DNA from: Leifsonia sp. EB41
Lineage (GTDB): Bacteria > Actinomycetota > Actinomycetes > Actinomycetales > Microbacteriaceae
Assembly: GCF_041262565.1 (NCBI RefSeq)
Contig: NZ_JBGCCJ010000001.1
Span: 4,092,001-4,156,000 of the forward strand
DNA length: 64,000 nt
Direction: 5' to 3'
Position 1 is the stretch's first letter, and each line of letters starts with the position of its first letter. The position numbers and the translations under genes were made by a program. This document shows positions 17,431 to 24,402 of this stretch, in pieces. The notes under the pieces are model-generated. The model saw only the letters and a list, made by a program, of their open reading frames with translations. It did not search any database and was not told where the DNA came from.

Positions 17431-17657
17431 GTGAAGAAACGTAGCGGTCGAACGGTCCGACTTCCGGTCCGCCCCGCCCAAGGGATACTGGCGCGCTGAG
17501 AGATCGAGTCAAGGGTGCGGCTCCGCTGCATCGCGCAGCGACGCGCAGCGCCCTTGACACGGCCTCTCAACTCGCCATCATCGGGCGTTGGGGCGGACCC
17601 ACCCGACGATCTCAACTCGGGAGTCGCAGCCCGCTTCGGGGAGCCGGCACCGCCAAT
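17431..17657. other. Intergenic stretch with a large inverted repeat
   Basis: No gene is supported here. Its main content is the inverted repeat at 17497-17569, described separately. The rest shows no other recognisable signal. Confidence 0.4.
17497..17569. repeat. 73-bp interrupted inverted repeat
   Basis: TGAGAG, a 5-base gap, GTCAAGGG and a partial GC arm are mirrored by CCCTTGAC, a 5-base gap and CTCTCA. The outer gaps are equal in length (atcga and acggc), so the whole can fold as a long hairpin with a symmetric internal loop. It lies between two minus-strand cargo genes and may be a terminator, a structured RNA or the ends of a small element. Confidence 0.6.
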
Positions 17658-18113
17658 TCACCACGGTGTCGGGCGCCACTCGACGACGAGCTGCTTCCAA
17701 TAGCCTGCGCACGAGGCTTCGTCGTCGCATTCGTCGTAGGGGCTGCCCGTGACCGAGATCACCGCATCCCCTGGCGGGAAGGAGGCCGGAACGGTGATGT
17801 GCGCCTCGAAACGGCCGTCCGGCGCCACCTCGACGCGTTGAGGCACTGTTCGCACGTCCCGATGCTGCAGCACGACTTGGTAAGTGTGAGCCGGCGAGTA
17901 GGCGAGGCGGCACGCGGCGGCGTCACTGGAGAGCACCACCTCGTCCCCTGGATGCGCGACGCCCGGCTCCAGGTGCAACGGTGCGGGCAGGCACGCCATC
18001 GGGAGTGGAATGATGCCGGTCGACTGAGCATGTGCCACTAACGCGACGGCGCCAATCGCTGCGCCAGCCGTCAACACGGTCACCGCAGTGATGACCCATC
18101 GTCGTCGTTGCAT
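17658..18113 (-). CDS. Secreted, membrane-anchored hypothetical protein
   Basis: About 151 residues starting MQRRRWVITAVTVLTAGAAIG: a basic N-terminus and one hydrophobic helix, then an extracytoplasmic domain of about 115 residues. That domain has phrases such as HPGDEVVLSSDAAACRLAYS and DGRFEAHITVPASFPPGDAVISVTG, typical of an immunoglobulin-like beta-sandwich, and several cysteines. The start is uncertain: the frame is open for 44 codons upstream and no ribosome site is visible. It is the last cargo gene before attR. Function unknown. Confidence 0.6.
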   Translation of the reverse strand: MQRRRWVITAVTVLTAGAAIGAVALVAHAQSTGIIPLPMACLPAPLHLEPGVAHPGDEVVLSSDAAACRLAYSPAHTYQVVLQHRDVRTVPQRVEVAPDGRFEAHITVPASFPPGDAVISVTGSPYDECDDEASCAGYWKQLVVEWRPTPW

Positions 18114-18220
18114 GACGACATCGTGGCCGACGACGGGCTTCGGCGCGAGCAACGAATACGTAAGCGGCCGTTCGTCACGTGCAACCTTGCGCGAACTTAC
18201 GCGGGGTACACCATGGGGAG

Positions 18221-18239
18221 TGACAACAAAATGGCAACA
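18221..18239 (+). repeat. Paired putative arm-type integrase sites, right end
   Basis: TGACAACA (18221) and TGGCAACA (18232) begin 11 bp apart, about 103 bp before the attR core. They match the pair at 11288-11306 in sequence, strand and spacing, as expected for integrase arm sites flanking the core in the circular form. Confidence 0.55.
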
Positions 18240-18341
18240 AACCAAATGAATCTCGTGCAGTTATCGTGATCTCCGGAGATCTCGAATTCCGCCATTTCAT
18301 TGGGATTGCGGGCCAAACCGCGCAGGTATGGTGCGTTCCTT

Positions 18342-18390
18342 TCGCCCTCTCACGGCGGTAACGCGGGTTCAAATCCCGCTGGGGTCACCA
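18342..18390 (+). repeat. attR: 49-bp direct repeat of the tRNA-Glu 3' part
   Basis: Identical to 11164-11212. It keeps the displaced original 3' part of the tRNA from the anticodon stem to CCA but lacks the acceptor 5' strand and D-arm, so it is not a functional tRNA. It marks the right end of the element. Confidence 0.92.
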
Positions 18391-18392
18391 AC

Positions 18393-18432
18393 AGCCCGCC
18401 TCCCCGGAAACACTGGGGAGGCGGGCTTTTTT
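18393..18432 (+). terminator. Original chromosomal terminator of tRNA-Glu
   Basis: AGCCCGCCTCCCC and GGGGAGGCGGGCT form a 13-bp perfect stem with a 9-base loop and a run of T residues. It directly follows the attR copy, so it was the terminator of tRNA-Glu before insertion. It also faces the end of the minus-strand toxin gene. Confidence 0.88.
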
Positions 18433-18455
18433 CATGTGCCGATGACGGTACGGTG

Positions 18456-19181
18456 CTACGCATCCCAGGTCGCCGCAGCGAGCCTCCGAAGTCCGTTTCC
18501 GTCATCGATGCTGACCGCCAGTGGGTCCGTGATCGCGGCGGAGTAGGCCATGAACAGTTTGTTGCGCTCTTTGCGTCGGAGTCCGTCCCCGACGCGATCG
18601 GAGATTCGGATCATCGAGCAGAGCACGGCGAAGTCCTGTAGGTGCCGCTGACGCAACGAATCGTTGACGAGGCCATATGCATACGCCTTGGCGATCAGTG
18701 CGCCTTGCAAGGCCGGGCGGAAGATCGTCGCGGCTTGGCCCTGCAGCGAGACCTCGAACGGCTCGGCGCGGTGGAGCACATTCTGCGCGCCGGGAGTCTC
18801 CAGAGTCGTGCCGCCGCGGATCCCGACCCGCTTCGCCCGCAGGCCGATGCCTTCGGGGAGCAGAATGTCGATCTGGCCGCGGTCCTGGTTCACCCAGCGA
18901 TGCTGGTGACCCTGCCAGTCTCGGCCGTCCGGCTCGAATCCCGAGTCGACCAGAGCCTGAGTGAACTGCATCATTATGTCCGGATGCGCCCGGATGTCGA
19001 GCACAGCGTCACCGTCGTCGGTGGGGCGTACCGGCTCCACCTCGCGCTCCCAGCACCACAACTGGACCATCTGGCCGCCGACAAGGCACCATCCGCTCGG
19101 AACGCGACGCGCCACTGCGATGATCCCGCGCCATGAGGCCTCTTGCCTCGGAGTCATCGCCGGGAGTTCTAGCGCGGCCAC
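18456..19181 (-). CDS. AbiEii-like nucleotidyltransferase, putative toxin
   Basis: The 241-residue protein carries the nucleotidyltransferase pattern of AbiEii/MenA-type toxins: a glycine pair (CLVGGQMVQLWC) followed by an acidic motif (VRPTDDGDAVLDI) and a later strand with QIDILLPEG. The C-terminal half is helical, with a Lys/Tyr motif ALIAKAYAYGL. Such enzymes are known to modify tRNA or act in abortive infection. The start is a GTG 13 bases inside the upstream gene, with AGAGG ahead of it, so the two are coupled. Toxin activity is inferred, not shown. Confidence 0.65.
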   Translation of the reverse strand: MAALELPAMTPRQEASWRGIIAVARRVPSGWCLVGGQMVQLWCWEREVEPVRPTDDGDAVLDIRAHPDIMMQFTQALVDSGFEPDGRDWQGHQHRWVNQDRGQIDILLPEGIGLRAKRVGIRGGTTLETPGAQNVLHRAEPFEVSLQGQAATIFRPALQGALIAKAYAYGLVNDSLRQRHLQDFAVLCSMIRISDRVGDGLRRKERNKLFMAYSAAITDPLAVSIDDGNGLRRLAAATWDA

Positions 19182-19822
19182 TGAACGGCCTCTAGGAGTT
19201 CACGGGCGCGACCGTCTTCGCGAGGGCGGTTCCAGTCGATCAGGTCCGCGATCACGAATCCCACAGGGATGGGCGCGGCGGGCAGCTGCTCGACCACGTG
19301 GAGGTGGACGTTCGGCGCATCAGACTCGATGAGGAGGTTGTCGCGAAGGAATCCATCGAGCGCGGAAGCAGCGACGTAGCCCTCGAACTCGCGAGCCGCC
19401 GACAGGCCGGCCCGGGCGTCGCTGATGCCCGATGCGATGGCTCGTCGGTCGGAGGAGACGTCCGCAATGTCGGCGGGGTTGGCGGCCACATCCACTACCC
19501 GGATCTGCCGAGAACGCAACCACGAATGCAACAGGCCCAGGGGGGACGGATCGCTTCGAAGGCGTTCAACGTAGCGACCGAGGAAGTAGCGCTCCTGCGA
19601 GTCGAGTTCGGCCGGTTCGCTGGACATCGCAGCGATGAGCAGGCGGGCCATCCTTGGGCTCAACGGGCGGCTGATCGCCGGCCGCTGGTTGACCTCCAGC
19701 TGATCGATCGCCCAGGAGTGGCCGATGCGCTTCGCCTTGACCTGCCCGGAGTTGATGAGGGCGAGCGCGCGCTGCCGCGAGACCCCGCGGGCCTCGGCGA
19801 ATTCGGACACGCTCAACTGCAT
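19169..19822 (-). CDS. HTH-containing putative antitoxin partner
   Basis: The 217-residue protein starts with a winged/MerR-like helix-turn-helix (MQLSVSEFAEARGVSRQRAL, then ALINSGQVKAKRIGHSWAID), followed by a segment probably involved in oligomerisation or toxin binding. The upstream position, the 13-base overlap with the nucleotidyltransferase and the DNA-binding domain fit an autoregulating AbiEi-type antitoxin. The C-terminal half is not clearly homologous to known AbiEi domains, so this may be a divergent or distinct pair. Expression is from a near-consensus promoter whose -10 ends 6 bases before the ATG. Confidence 0.65.
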   Translation of the reverse strand: MQLSVSEFAEARGVSRQRALALINSGQVKAKRIGHSWAIDQLEVNQRPAISRPLSPRMARLLIAAMSSEPAELDSQERYFLGRYVERLRSDPSPLGLLHSWLRSRQIRVVDVAANPADIADVSSDRRAIASGISDARAGLSAAREFEGYVAASALDGFLRDNLLIESDAPNVHLHVVEQLPAAPIPVGFVIADLIDWNRPREDGRARELLEAVQWPR

Positions 19823-19858
19823 TGAACAACTCTAGTCGAACGACAATAGAAGTTCAAT
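19821..19858 (-). promoter_or_regulatory. Leaderless promoter with overlapping operator for the toxin-antitoxin pair
   Basis: On the minus strand TTGAAC (19857-19852), an exact 17-base spacer and TAGAGT (19834-19829) are followed by 6 bases and the ATG. The inverted repeat ATTGAAC/GTTCAAT (19821-19827 and 19852-19858) covers the -35 box at one end and the transcript start at the other. This is an obvious site for repression by the antitoxin HTH. Confidence 0.8.
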
Positions 19859-19931
19859 GACGATGGTTCAGTATCCCAGCAGGGTCCTGAAAGGGAATAC
19901 GCAGCGAAATCCACGGATATCGGCTTTCGGT

Positions 19932-19941
19932 CAAACGTTTG
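19932..19941. promoter_or_regulatory. Palindromic operator upstream of the TetR gene
   Basis: CAAACGTTTG is a perfect 10-bp palindrome about 77 bases before the TetR-family start, near a weak -10 (TTAACT, 19955-19960). Palindromes of this type are common TetR-family operators, so autoregulation is likely. Confidence 0.5.
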
Positions 19942-20017
19942 CATCATTCAACCTTTAACTCGGTCGCTCACGGAGGGTGTGTGCGGCGGAGATGCGAACC
20001 GACCTGGGGGTCCGAGT

Positions 20018-20938
20018 ATGACGTTGTCCAGTCCCGTGATCGACGAGCGGAGCCCCGACGAAGTCGCTCGGGGTCGGGCATTTCCGATCGAGGTGCTGGT
20101 CAACGGGCGAACGCTTCGGGCGACCCGCTCGATGGGGGAGATCTTCGTCCGGGCCGCGCGCGTCAACGCCACGAGCGCGGGATGCCCGCTGACCGTGCTC
20201 TCCCACTCGGACGGGGTCGAATTGCTGCACATCACCGGCGCCACGCCCATCGTGGTCCGGGACCTCGAAGCCTCCGCTTCGCCGACGACCGGGAACGGAC
20301 CCACCGTGAACGACCTCCCGGAGCGAATCGTCTCGGCCGCCTACGGTCTCTTCGCGCACCTCGCCGTCCACGAAGTCACCCGCGAGCAGGTGCTGGAGGC
20401 CGCCGCTGTCACGGCGTCGGAGCTCGACGGCGAGTTCGCGTCGCTCGAGGCTCTGGCGGAGGCGTGCCTGAAGCGGCGCGAGCGCGATTGGACCATCGGT
20501 CTGGTCCGCGCCGGCGTTCGGGCGCGCTCCGACCGGCCCGAGGAGCAGCTGCTGGCGATCTTCGATGTGTTCGACGAATGGTTCCACCGCAGCGACTACG
20601 AGGCGTGCATGTTCGTCAACGTCCTGCTCGAGATGGGCAAGGACCACCCTCTCGGTCGCGCAAGCGTCGAGCACCTCACGTACATCCGCGGCCTGGTGTC
20701 GGGACTCGCGACGGAGGCCGGCCTGGCCGAGCCGGAGGAGTTCGCCTACTCGTGGCACATCCTGATGAAAGGCGCGATCATCAACGCCGTGGAGGGGGAC
20801 GGAGCCGCGGCGAGGCGGGCGCAGTCGATGGGGCGCGCACTCATCGCCCGGCATCGGCTGGCGGCCCAGGAGGCGCAGAACGAGGAGGCGCACGAAGCAG
20901 CGGCGCACCAGCTCGACCCGCGCTGGGCGGTCGGCTGA
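20018..20938 (+). CDS. TetR/AcrR family regulator with an extra N-terminal domain
   Basis: The 306-residue protein has a TetR-type DNA-binding region only after about 95 residues (LPERIVSAAYGLFAHLAVHE then VTREQVLEAAAVTASELDGE), followed by a helical ligand-binding domain (about 160-290). The N-terminal extra domain (AFPIEVLVNGRTLRATRSMG ... GVELLHITGATPIVVRD) looks like a small beta-rich module of unknown role, whereas ordinary TetR proteins begin with the HTH. The start ATG (MTLSSPV) has a purine-rich stretch upstream; an in-frame ATG 13 codons earlier is weaker. Ligand and targets are unknown; the nearby palindrome suggests autoregulation. Confidence 0.8.
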   Translation: MTLSSPVIDERSPDEVARGRAFPIEVLVNGRTLRATRSMGEIFVRAARVNATSAGCPLTVLSHSDGVELLHITGATPIVVRDLEASASPTTGNGPTVNDLPERIVSAAYGLFAHLAVHEVTREQVLEAAAVTASELDGEFASLEALAEACLKRRERDWTIGLVRAGVRARSDRPEEQLLAIFDVFDEWFHRSDYEACMFVNVLLEMGKDHPLGRASVEHLTYIRGLVSGLATEAGLAEPEEFAYSWHILMKGAIINAVEGDGAAARRAQSMGRALIARHRLAAQEAQNEEAHEAAAHQLDPRWAVG

Positions 20939-21142
20939 GCGACGACGGCTAGAACCACCTGTCGACGCTTGTAGCCGCGGCGGAGCGAACTTAAACTGGG
21001 TGGAGCGTCCACGAGACGCCATGGTTCTCTCTCTCCCCATCTGGTCGCCGGTGCCGACCGTTCGGCGTCCTGCGGGATCCTCCATTCGCGCCCACCATCG
21101 CCCTCGCGACGAGACGCTCGAGTCTCTGGCAGATGATTCGTC

Positions 21143-21499
21143 ATGCACACCACACTGAAGGCGGAGGCAGGAACTCCCCGCCACTACACACTCGCTCGGT
21201 CAGGGCGAACGCCACCTCCTGTCGCCGGCGGCGCGCCCGGGACGCCTCTCACCCACGCGAGTCGGATCCGCCTGATCGGTGCGGACGACACCATCGTGAG
21301 CGTCATCCTCGACGTGAGCCGGATCCGCGCGGAGACCGACGAGATCAGGCTCGGCGGCTCGATCATCGGATACGTCACCCGCGCTGAGCACTGCTTCATC
21401 GCGTCCGCGGGCCGGAGGCACGGATCCGCGCACACAGCCGGAACCTTCGACTTGTGGGACCAAGCCGCGGCCGAGTTGCTCCTCCAGCGGCACGATTGA
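21143..21499 (+). CDS. Hypothetical protein, up to 118 residues
   Basis: The coding character is best from about residue 35 onward (ASRIRLIGADDTIVSVILDVSRIR, then GGSIIGYVTRAEHCFIASAGRRH), a compact alpha/beta sequence ending DLWDQAAAELL. The N-terminal third may not be translated. There is no clear ribosome site. No family is recognised. It lies between the TetR gene and a metallo-hydrolase. Confidence 0.5.
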   Translation: MHTTLKAEAGTPRHYTLARSGRTPPPVAGGAPGTPLTHASRIRLIGADDTIVSVILDVSRIRAETDEIRLGGSIIGYVTRAEHCFIASAGRRHGSAHTAGTFDLWDQAAAELLLQRHD

Positions 21500-21557
21500 G
21501 TTCGAGCGCCGCCGACCTCATCACGCTCCGACGGTCGTCTCTGCTACCGTCGCCACC

Positions 21558-22361
21558 ATGCTGAGTCCGGTCGTCGAGGGCGTGCGCGTCCACCAGAGCG
21601 AGTTCTGCCAGACCAACACCGTCGTGGTCGACGGCGACGCCGGTGCGCTGCTGGTCGATCCCGGCATCCTCGACGATGAGCTGGGCGAAATCGCGGCCGA
21701 CCTGCGTGCGTCCGGCACGCCGGTCGCGGCCGGCTTCGCCACGCACCCGCACTGGGATCATGTGCTCTGGCATCCCGCGTTCGGCACGGCGCCCCGCTTC
21801 GCGACGGCGCGCGGGGCCGGTGCGATCGAGGTCTTCCTCGCGAACGAGGCGTGGCGGGAGCGGGTCGCTCCGATGATCCCGGCCGACATCGCCGAGCGCG
21901 TTCCGCTCACCCTCTTCGGCGAGCTCACCGGCCTCCCGGACGGCGCCGAGTGGATCCCGTGGGACGGCCCCCGCGTCCGCGTCGTCGAGCACCGCGCCCA
22001 TGCGGCCGGCCACGCGGCGCTGTTGATCGAGGAGAGCGGTATCCTCGTCGCAGGGGACCTCCTGTCCGACGTGCTGGTGCCGCTGGTCGACCACAGGGCG
22101 GAGGACCCGGTCGAGGACTACCTCGCCGCCCTGACGCTCATCGAGAGCATCGCCGACAGCGTCGGGACGGTCATCCCCGGCCACGGCTCGGTCACGGGAC
22201 CGGACGGCCTCCGCGACCGTGTCGAGCTCGACCGCGCCTATCTGCTCGCGCTGCGCGCCGGCGAGCACCCGGCGAACGACCCGCGGCTCGGCCCGGACGC
22301 CGTCTACGACTGGGTGGCCGGCGTGCACGAGCGGCAGGCGGGGCTGCTCGCGCAGCGGTAG
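21558..22361 (+). CDS. MBL-fold metallo-hydrolase
   Basis: The 267-residue protein has the canonical metal motif HPHWDH (about residues 73-78), an earlier strand NTVVVDGDAGALLVDPG, and later candidate ligands HAAGHAALL, VAGDLLSD and IPGHGSV. This is the complete metal-site series of glyoxalase II-like hydrolases. Substrate unknown. The ATG follows TACCGT by 7 bases without a Shine-Dalgarno. Confidence 0.87.
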   Translation: MLSPVVEGVRVHQSEFCQTNTVVVDGDAGALLVDPGILDDELGEIAADLRASGTPVAAGFATHPHWDHVLWHPAFGTAPRFATARGAGAIEVFLANEAWRERVAPMIPADIAERVPLTLFGELTGLPDGAEWIPWDGPRVRVVEHRAHAAGHAALLIEESGILVAGDLLSDVLVPLVDHRAEDPVEDYLAALTLIESIADSVGTVIPGHGSVTGPDGLRDRVELDRAYLLALRAGEHPANDPRLGPDAVYDWVAGVHERQAGLLAQR

Positions 22362-22388
22362 CGGAGGGAATGCAGCCGCCCGACCCGG

Positions 22389-22394
22389 TAGACT
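22389..22394 (+). promoter_or_regulatory. -10 box ahead of the riboswitch
   Basis: TAGACT sits at the right distance to start a transcript near base 22401, just before the GGGGAGTA element. Confidence 0.5.
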
Positions 22395-22400
22395 GGGTGC

Positions 22401-22530
22401 TCGCGAAGGGGAGTATCCCGAAGAGGCCAGGCGGCCTCGCGCTGTGAACGTCATCACGGTCCACTCGGGCCCGGGCACAGCGGCACGGATGTGCGGGAGA
22501 GACTTTCGGGTCCGTCCCGTACGCCCTTCG
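22401..22530 (+). promoter_or_regulatory. yybP-ykoY family manganese riboswitch
   Basis: The leader of the TerC-like gene carries the hallmark GGGGAGTA (22408-22415) of the first internal loop and a second conserved segment GAGAGACTTTCGGGTC (from 22497). These are the two strand regions known to form the Mn2+ site in yybP-ykoY aptamers. GC-rich helices lie between. CGAAGGG (22404-22410) is complementary to CCCTTCG (22524-22530), directly before the ribosome site AAAGG, so control of translation initiation is plausible. TerC-family genes are classical targets of this class. The exact fold was drawn by eye. Confidence 0.82.
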
Positions 22531-22544
22531 AAAGGTCTCCTCCC

Positions 22545-23615
22545 GTGGAACTCGCCCTCCCGCTCTGGTTCGAGGTCGGCAGCTTCGTCGTCCTGCTGCT
22601 GATCCTCGCCTTCGACCTCCTGATCGTCTACAAGCGGCCGCACATCCCGAGCCCGCGGGAGTCCGCGCTCTGGGTGGCCTTCTACGTCGGCCTCGCGCTC
22701 GTCTTCGCGCTGCTGATGCTGCTGATCGGCGACGCCGAGCACGCCGGTCAGTTCCTCGCCGGCTGGCTCACCGAGTACAGCCTGAGCATCGACAACCTGT
22801 TCGTGTTCGTGATCATCATGGGCAGGTTCGCGGTGCCCAGGAAGTACCAGCAGGAGGTGCTCATGGTGGGCATCATCCTGGCGCTGGTCTTCCGCGGCGT
22901 GTTCATCCTGCTCGGCGCCGGCCTCATCGCGAGCTTCAGCGCGATCTTCTATCTGTTCGGCGCCTTCCTGCTCTGGACGGCGTTCAACCAGGCGTTCGGC
23001 ACGCACGACGACGAGGGCACGAAGGACGGCCTGCTCATCCGCTTCGCGCGGCGCCGGCTCAAGGTCTCCGACCAGTACGAGGGCAACAAGCTGCGCACCA
23101 CGGTGAACGGCAAGCGGATGTTCACGCCGCTGATCATCGTCTTCCTGGCGCTCGGCACCACCGACCTGCTGTTCGCGCTCGACTCCATCCCGGCGATCTT
23201 CGGCATCACGCAGAGCCCGTTCATCGTGTTCACCGCGAACGTCTTCGCCCTGATGGGGCTGCGCCAGCTCTACTTCCTGCTCGGGCACCTGCTGGAGAAG
23301 CTGGTCTACCTCAAGTACGGGATCGCGTTCATCCTCGCGTTCATCGGCGTCAAGCTGGTCTTCCACGCCATGCACGAGAACACACTCCCGTTCATCAACG
23401 GCGGCGAGCACATCGAATGGGCGCCCGATATCAGCACCTGGACCTCGCTCGCGGTGATCGTCGGTGCGATGGTGGTCGCGACCGTCGCTAGTCTGGTGAG
23501 GCTGCACCTGAGCGGCACCACCGTCGAGGACGCCATCCACGGGGATGACGACCCGGCGACGACGACCGCAGAGGCCGCCCCGGCCGCGAACTCCCCGGAG
23601 GACCCACGCACATGA
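22545..23615 (+). CDS. TerC family integral membrane protein, putative Mn2+ exporter
   Basis: This 356-residue membrane protein has about 9 helices. Conserved acidic residues lie in the membrane (LLILAFDLLIVYK, EYSLSIDNLFVFVIIMGRF, DLLFALDSIPAIFGITQ), matching the TerC/Alx group linked to manganese efflux. The start GTG (VELALPLW) has AAAGG about 9 bases upstream; an upstream in-frame start would lie inside the riboswitch. The C-terminus is a polar, Ala- and Pro-rich tail. Its stop overlaps the phosphatase start (ATGA). Control by the manganese riboswitch strongly supports Mn2+ as the substrate. Confidence 0.88.
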   Translation: MELALPLWFEVGSFVVLLLILAFDLLIVYKRPHIPSPRESALWVAFYVGLALVFALLMLLIGDAEHAGQFLAGWLTEYSLSIDNLFVFVIIMGRFAVPRKYQQEVLMVGIILALVFRGVFILLGAGLIASFSAIFYLFGAFLLWTAFNQAFGTHDDEGTKDGLLIRFARRRLKVSDQYEGNKLRTTVNGKRMFTPLIIVFLALGTTDLLFALDSIPAIFGITQSPFIVFTANVFALMGLRQLYFLLGHLLEKLVYLKYGIAFILAFIGVKLVFHAMHENTLPFINGGEHIEWAPDISTWTSLAVIVGAMVVATVASLVRLHLSGTTVEDAIHGDDDPATTTAEAAPAANSPEDPRT

Positions 23616-24352
23616 CTTCCCGCGTCGAGGTGAGCGCCAGAAGCGACACCGGAGCGGTCAGGCAGATCAACGAGGACAGCTACCTCGCGCAGGACCCGGT
23701 GTTCGTGGTCGCGGACGGGATGGGCGGTCACGCGCGCGGCGACGTCGCGAGCCGGACGGCGATCGAGAGCCTCGCCCGCACACTCCCCGCAGGCGTCACG
23801 CCGACGCCGGAGGAGGTCATCACCGCGATCGACGAGGCGAACGCCGCCGTGCGCGCGCTGTCCGACGCCGAGGAGACCGGTGCGGCCGTCGCGGGGACCA
23901 CGCTCACCGGCGTGGTGCGCGTGCGTGTCCCGGAACGGGCCGACGAGGAGTGGATGGTCGTCAACGTCGGCGACTCCCGGGTCTATGCCTGGGATGAGCG
24001 CGAGCTGCGCCAGCTCTCGTCCGACCACTCGGCCGTGCAGGAGCTGCTCGACGCCGGCCTGATCACCCGCGAGCAGGCGGCCGTGCACCCGGAGCGCAAC
24101 GTGATCACCCGCGCGCTCGGCGCGGAGGACTTCGTCGACACCGACAGCGAGCTGCTCCCGCTGGACGACGCCAGGACCTTCCTGGTCTGCTCCGACGGAC
24201 TCACCCGGGAGCTGAGCGACGAGACCATCGCGGAGCTGCTGGCCGGCGACCCCGCCGATCCGGCCGCCGTGCTGGTGGAGGCCGCCGTCGCGGCGGGCGG
24301 CCACGACAACGTCACGGTGCTCGTCGTCCGCCAGGTGGCGGACCGCGCCTGA
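23612..24352 (+). CDS. PP2C-family protein serine/threonine phosphatase
   Basis: The 246-residue cytoplasmic phosphatase carries the metal-binding PP2C motifs in order: RQINEDSYLA, VVADGMGGHARGDVAS, GTTLTGVVRV, VNVGDSRVYAWDE, LVCSDGLTREL and GGHDNVTVLVV. It would reverse Ser/Thr kinase phosphorylation. It overlaps terC by 4 bases, so it is co-transcribed with it under the manganese riboswitch, notable because PP2C enzymes use Mn2+/Mg2+. The kinase partner is not in this window. Confidence 0.92.
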   Translation: MTSRVEVSARSDTGAVRQINEDSYLAQDPVFVVADGMGGHARGDVASRTAIESLARTLPAGVTPTPEEVITAIDEANAAVRALSDAEETGAAVAGTTLTGVVRVRVPERADEEWMVVNVGDSRVYAWDERELRQLSSDHSAVQELLDAGLITREQAAVHPERNVITRALGAEDFVDTDSELLPLDDARTFLVCSDGLTRELSDETIAELLAGDPADPAAVLVEAAVAAGGHDNVTVLVVRQVADRA

Positions 24353-24390
24353 CGGCCGCGAGCCGTCGGCCCTGTCCCCAACTCGGGTGA

Positions 24391-24396
24391 TAATCT
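24391..24396 (+). promoter_or_regulatory. -10 box of the leucine leader
   Basis: TAATCT ends 6 bases before the GTG of the leader peptide, so the leader peptide would be translated from the very 5' end of the mRNA. Confidence 0.55.
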
Positions 24397-24402
24397 GAAT
24401 CC

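Larger units (their letters stand above)
11164..18390. mobile_element. 7.2-kb integrative element inserted in tRNA-Glu
   Basis: The segment is bounded by a perfect 49-bp direct repeat of the tRNA-Glu 3' part (11164-11212 and 18342-18390). A tyrosine integrase gene points toward the tRNA end, and the base composition is visibly less GC-rich than the flanks. Cargo in order: integrase, two four-helix membrane proteins, a coiled-coil/HTH protein, a cysteine-repeat lipoprotein, an unknown 283-residue protein, a barstar-like inhibitor and an anchored secreted protein. No replication, conjugation, capsid or packaging gene and no clear excisionase is visible. It looks like a small satellite-type genomic island rather than a prophage or ICE. 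Confidence 0.9.

Noticed and set aside
18342-18390. A second tRNA-Glu gene
   Set aside because: Only the 3' part from the anticodon stem onward is present. The acceptor 5' strand and D-arm are missing, so it is attR, not a gene.
20992-21145. Possible small gene starting at the GTG at 21000 after TAAACT
   Set aside because: The start would lie only 2 bases after the -10 box, the 50-residue product is basic and low in coding character, and nothing similar is recognised.
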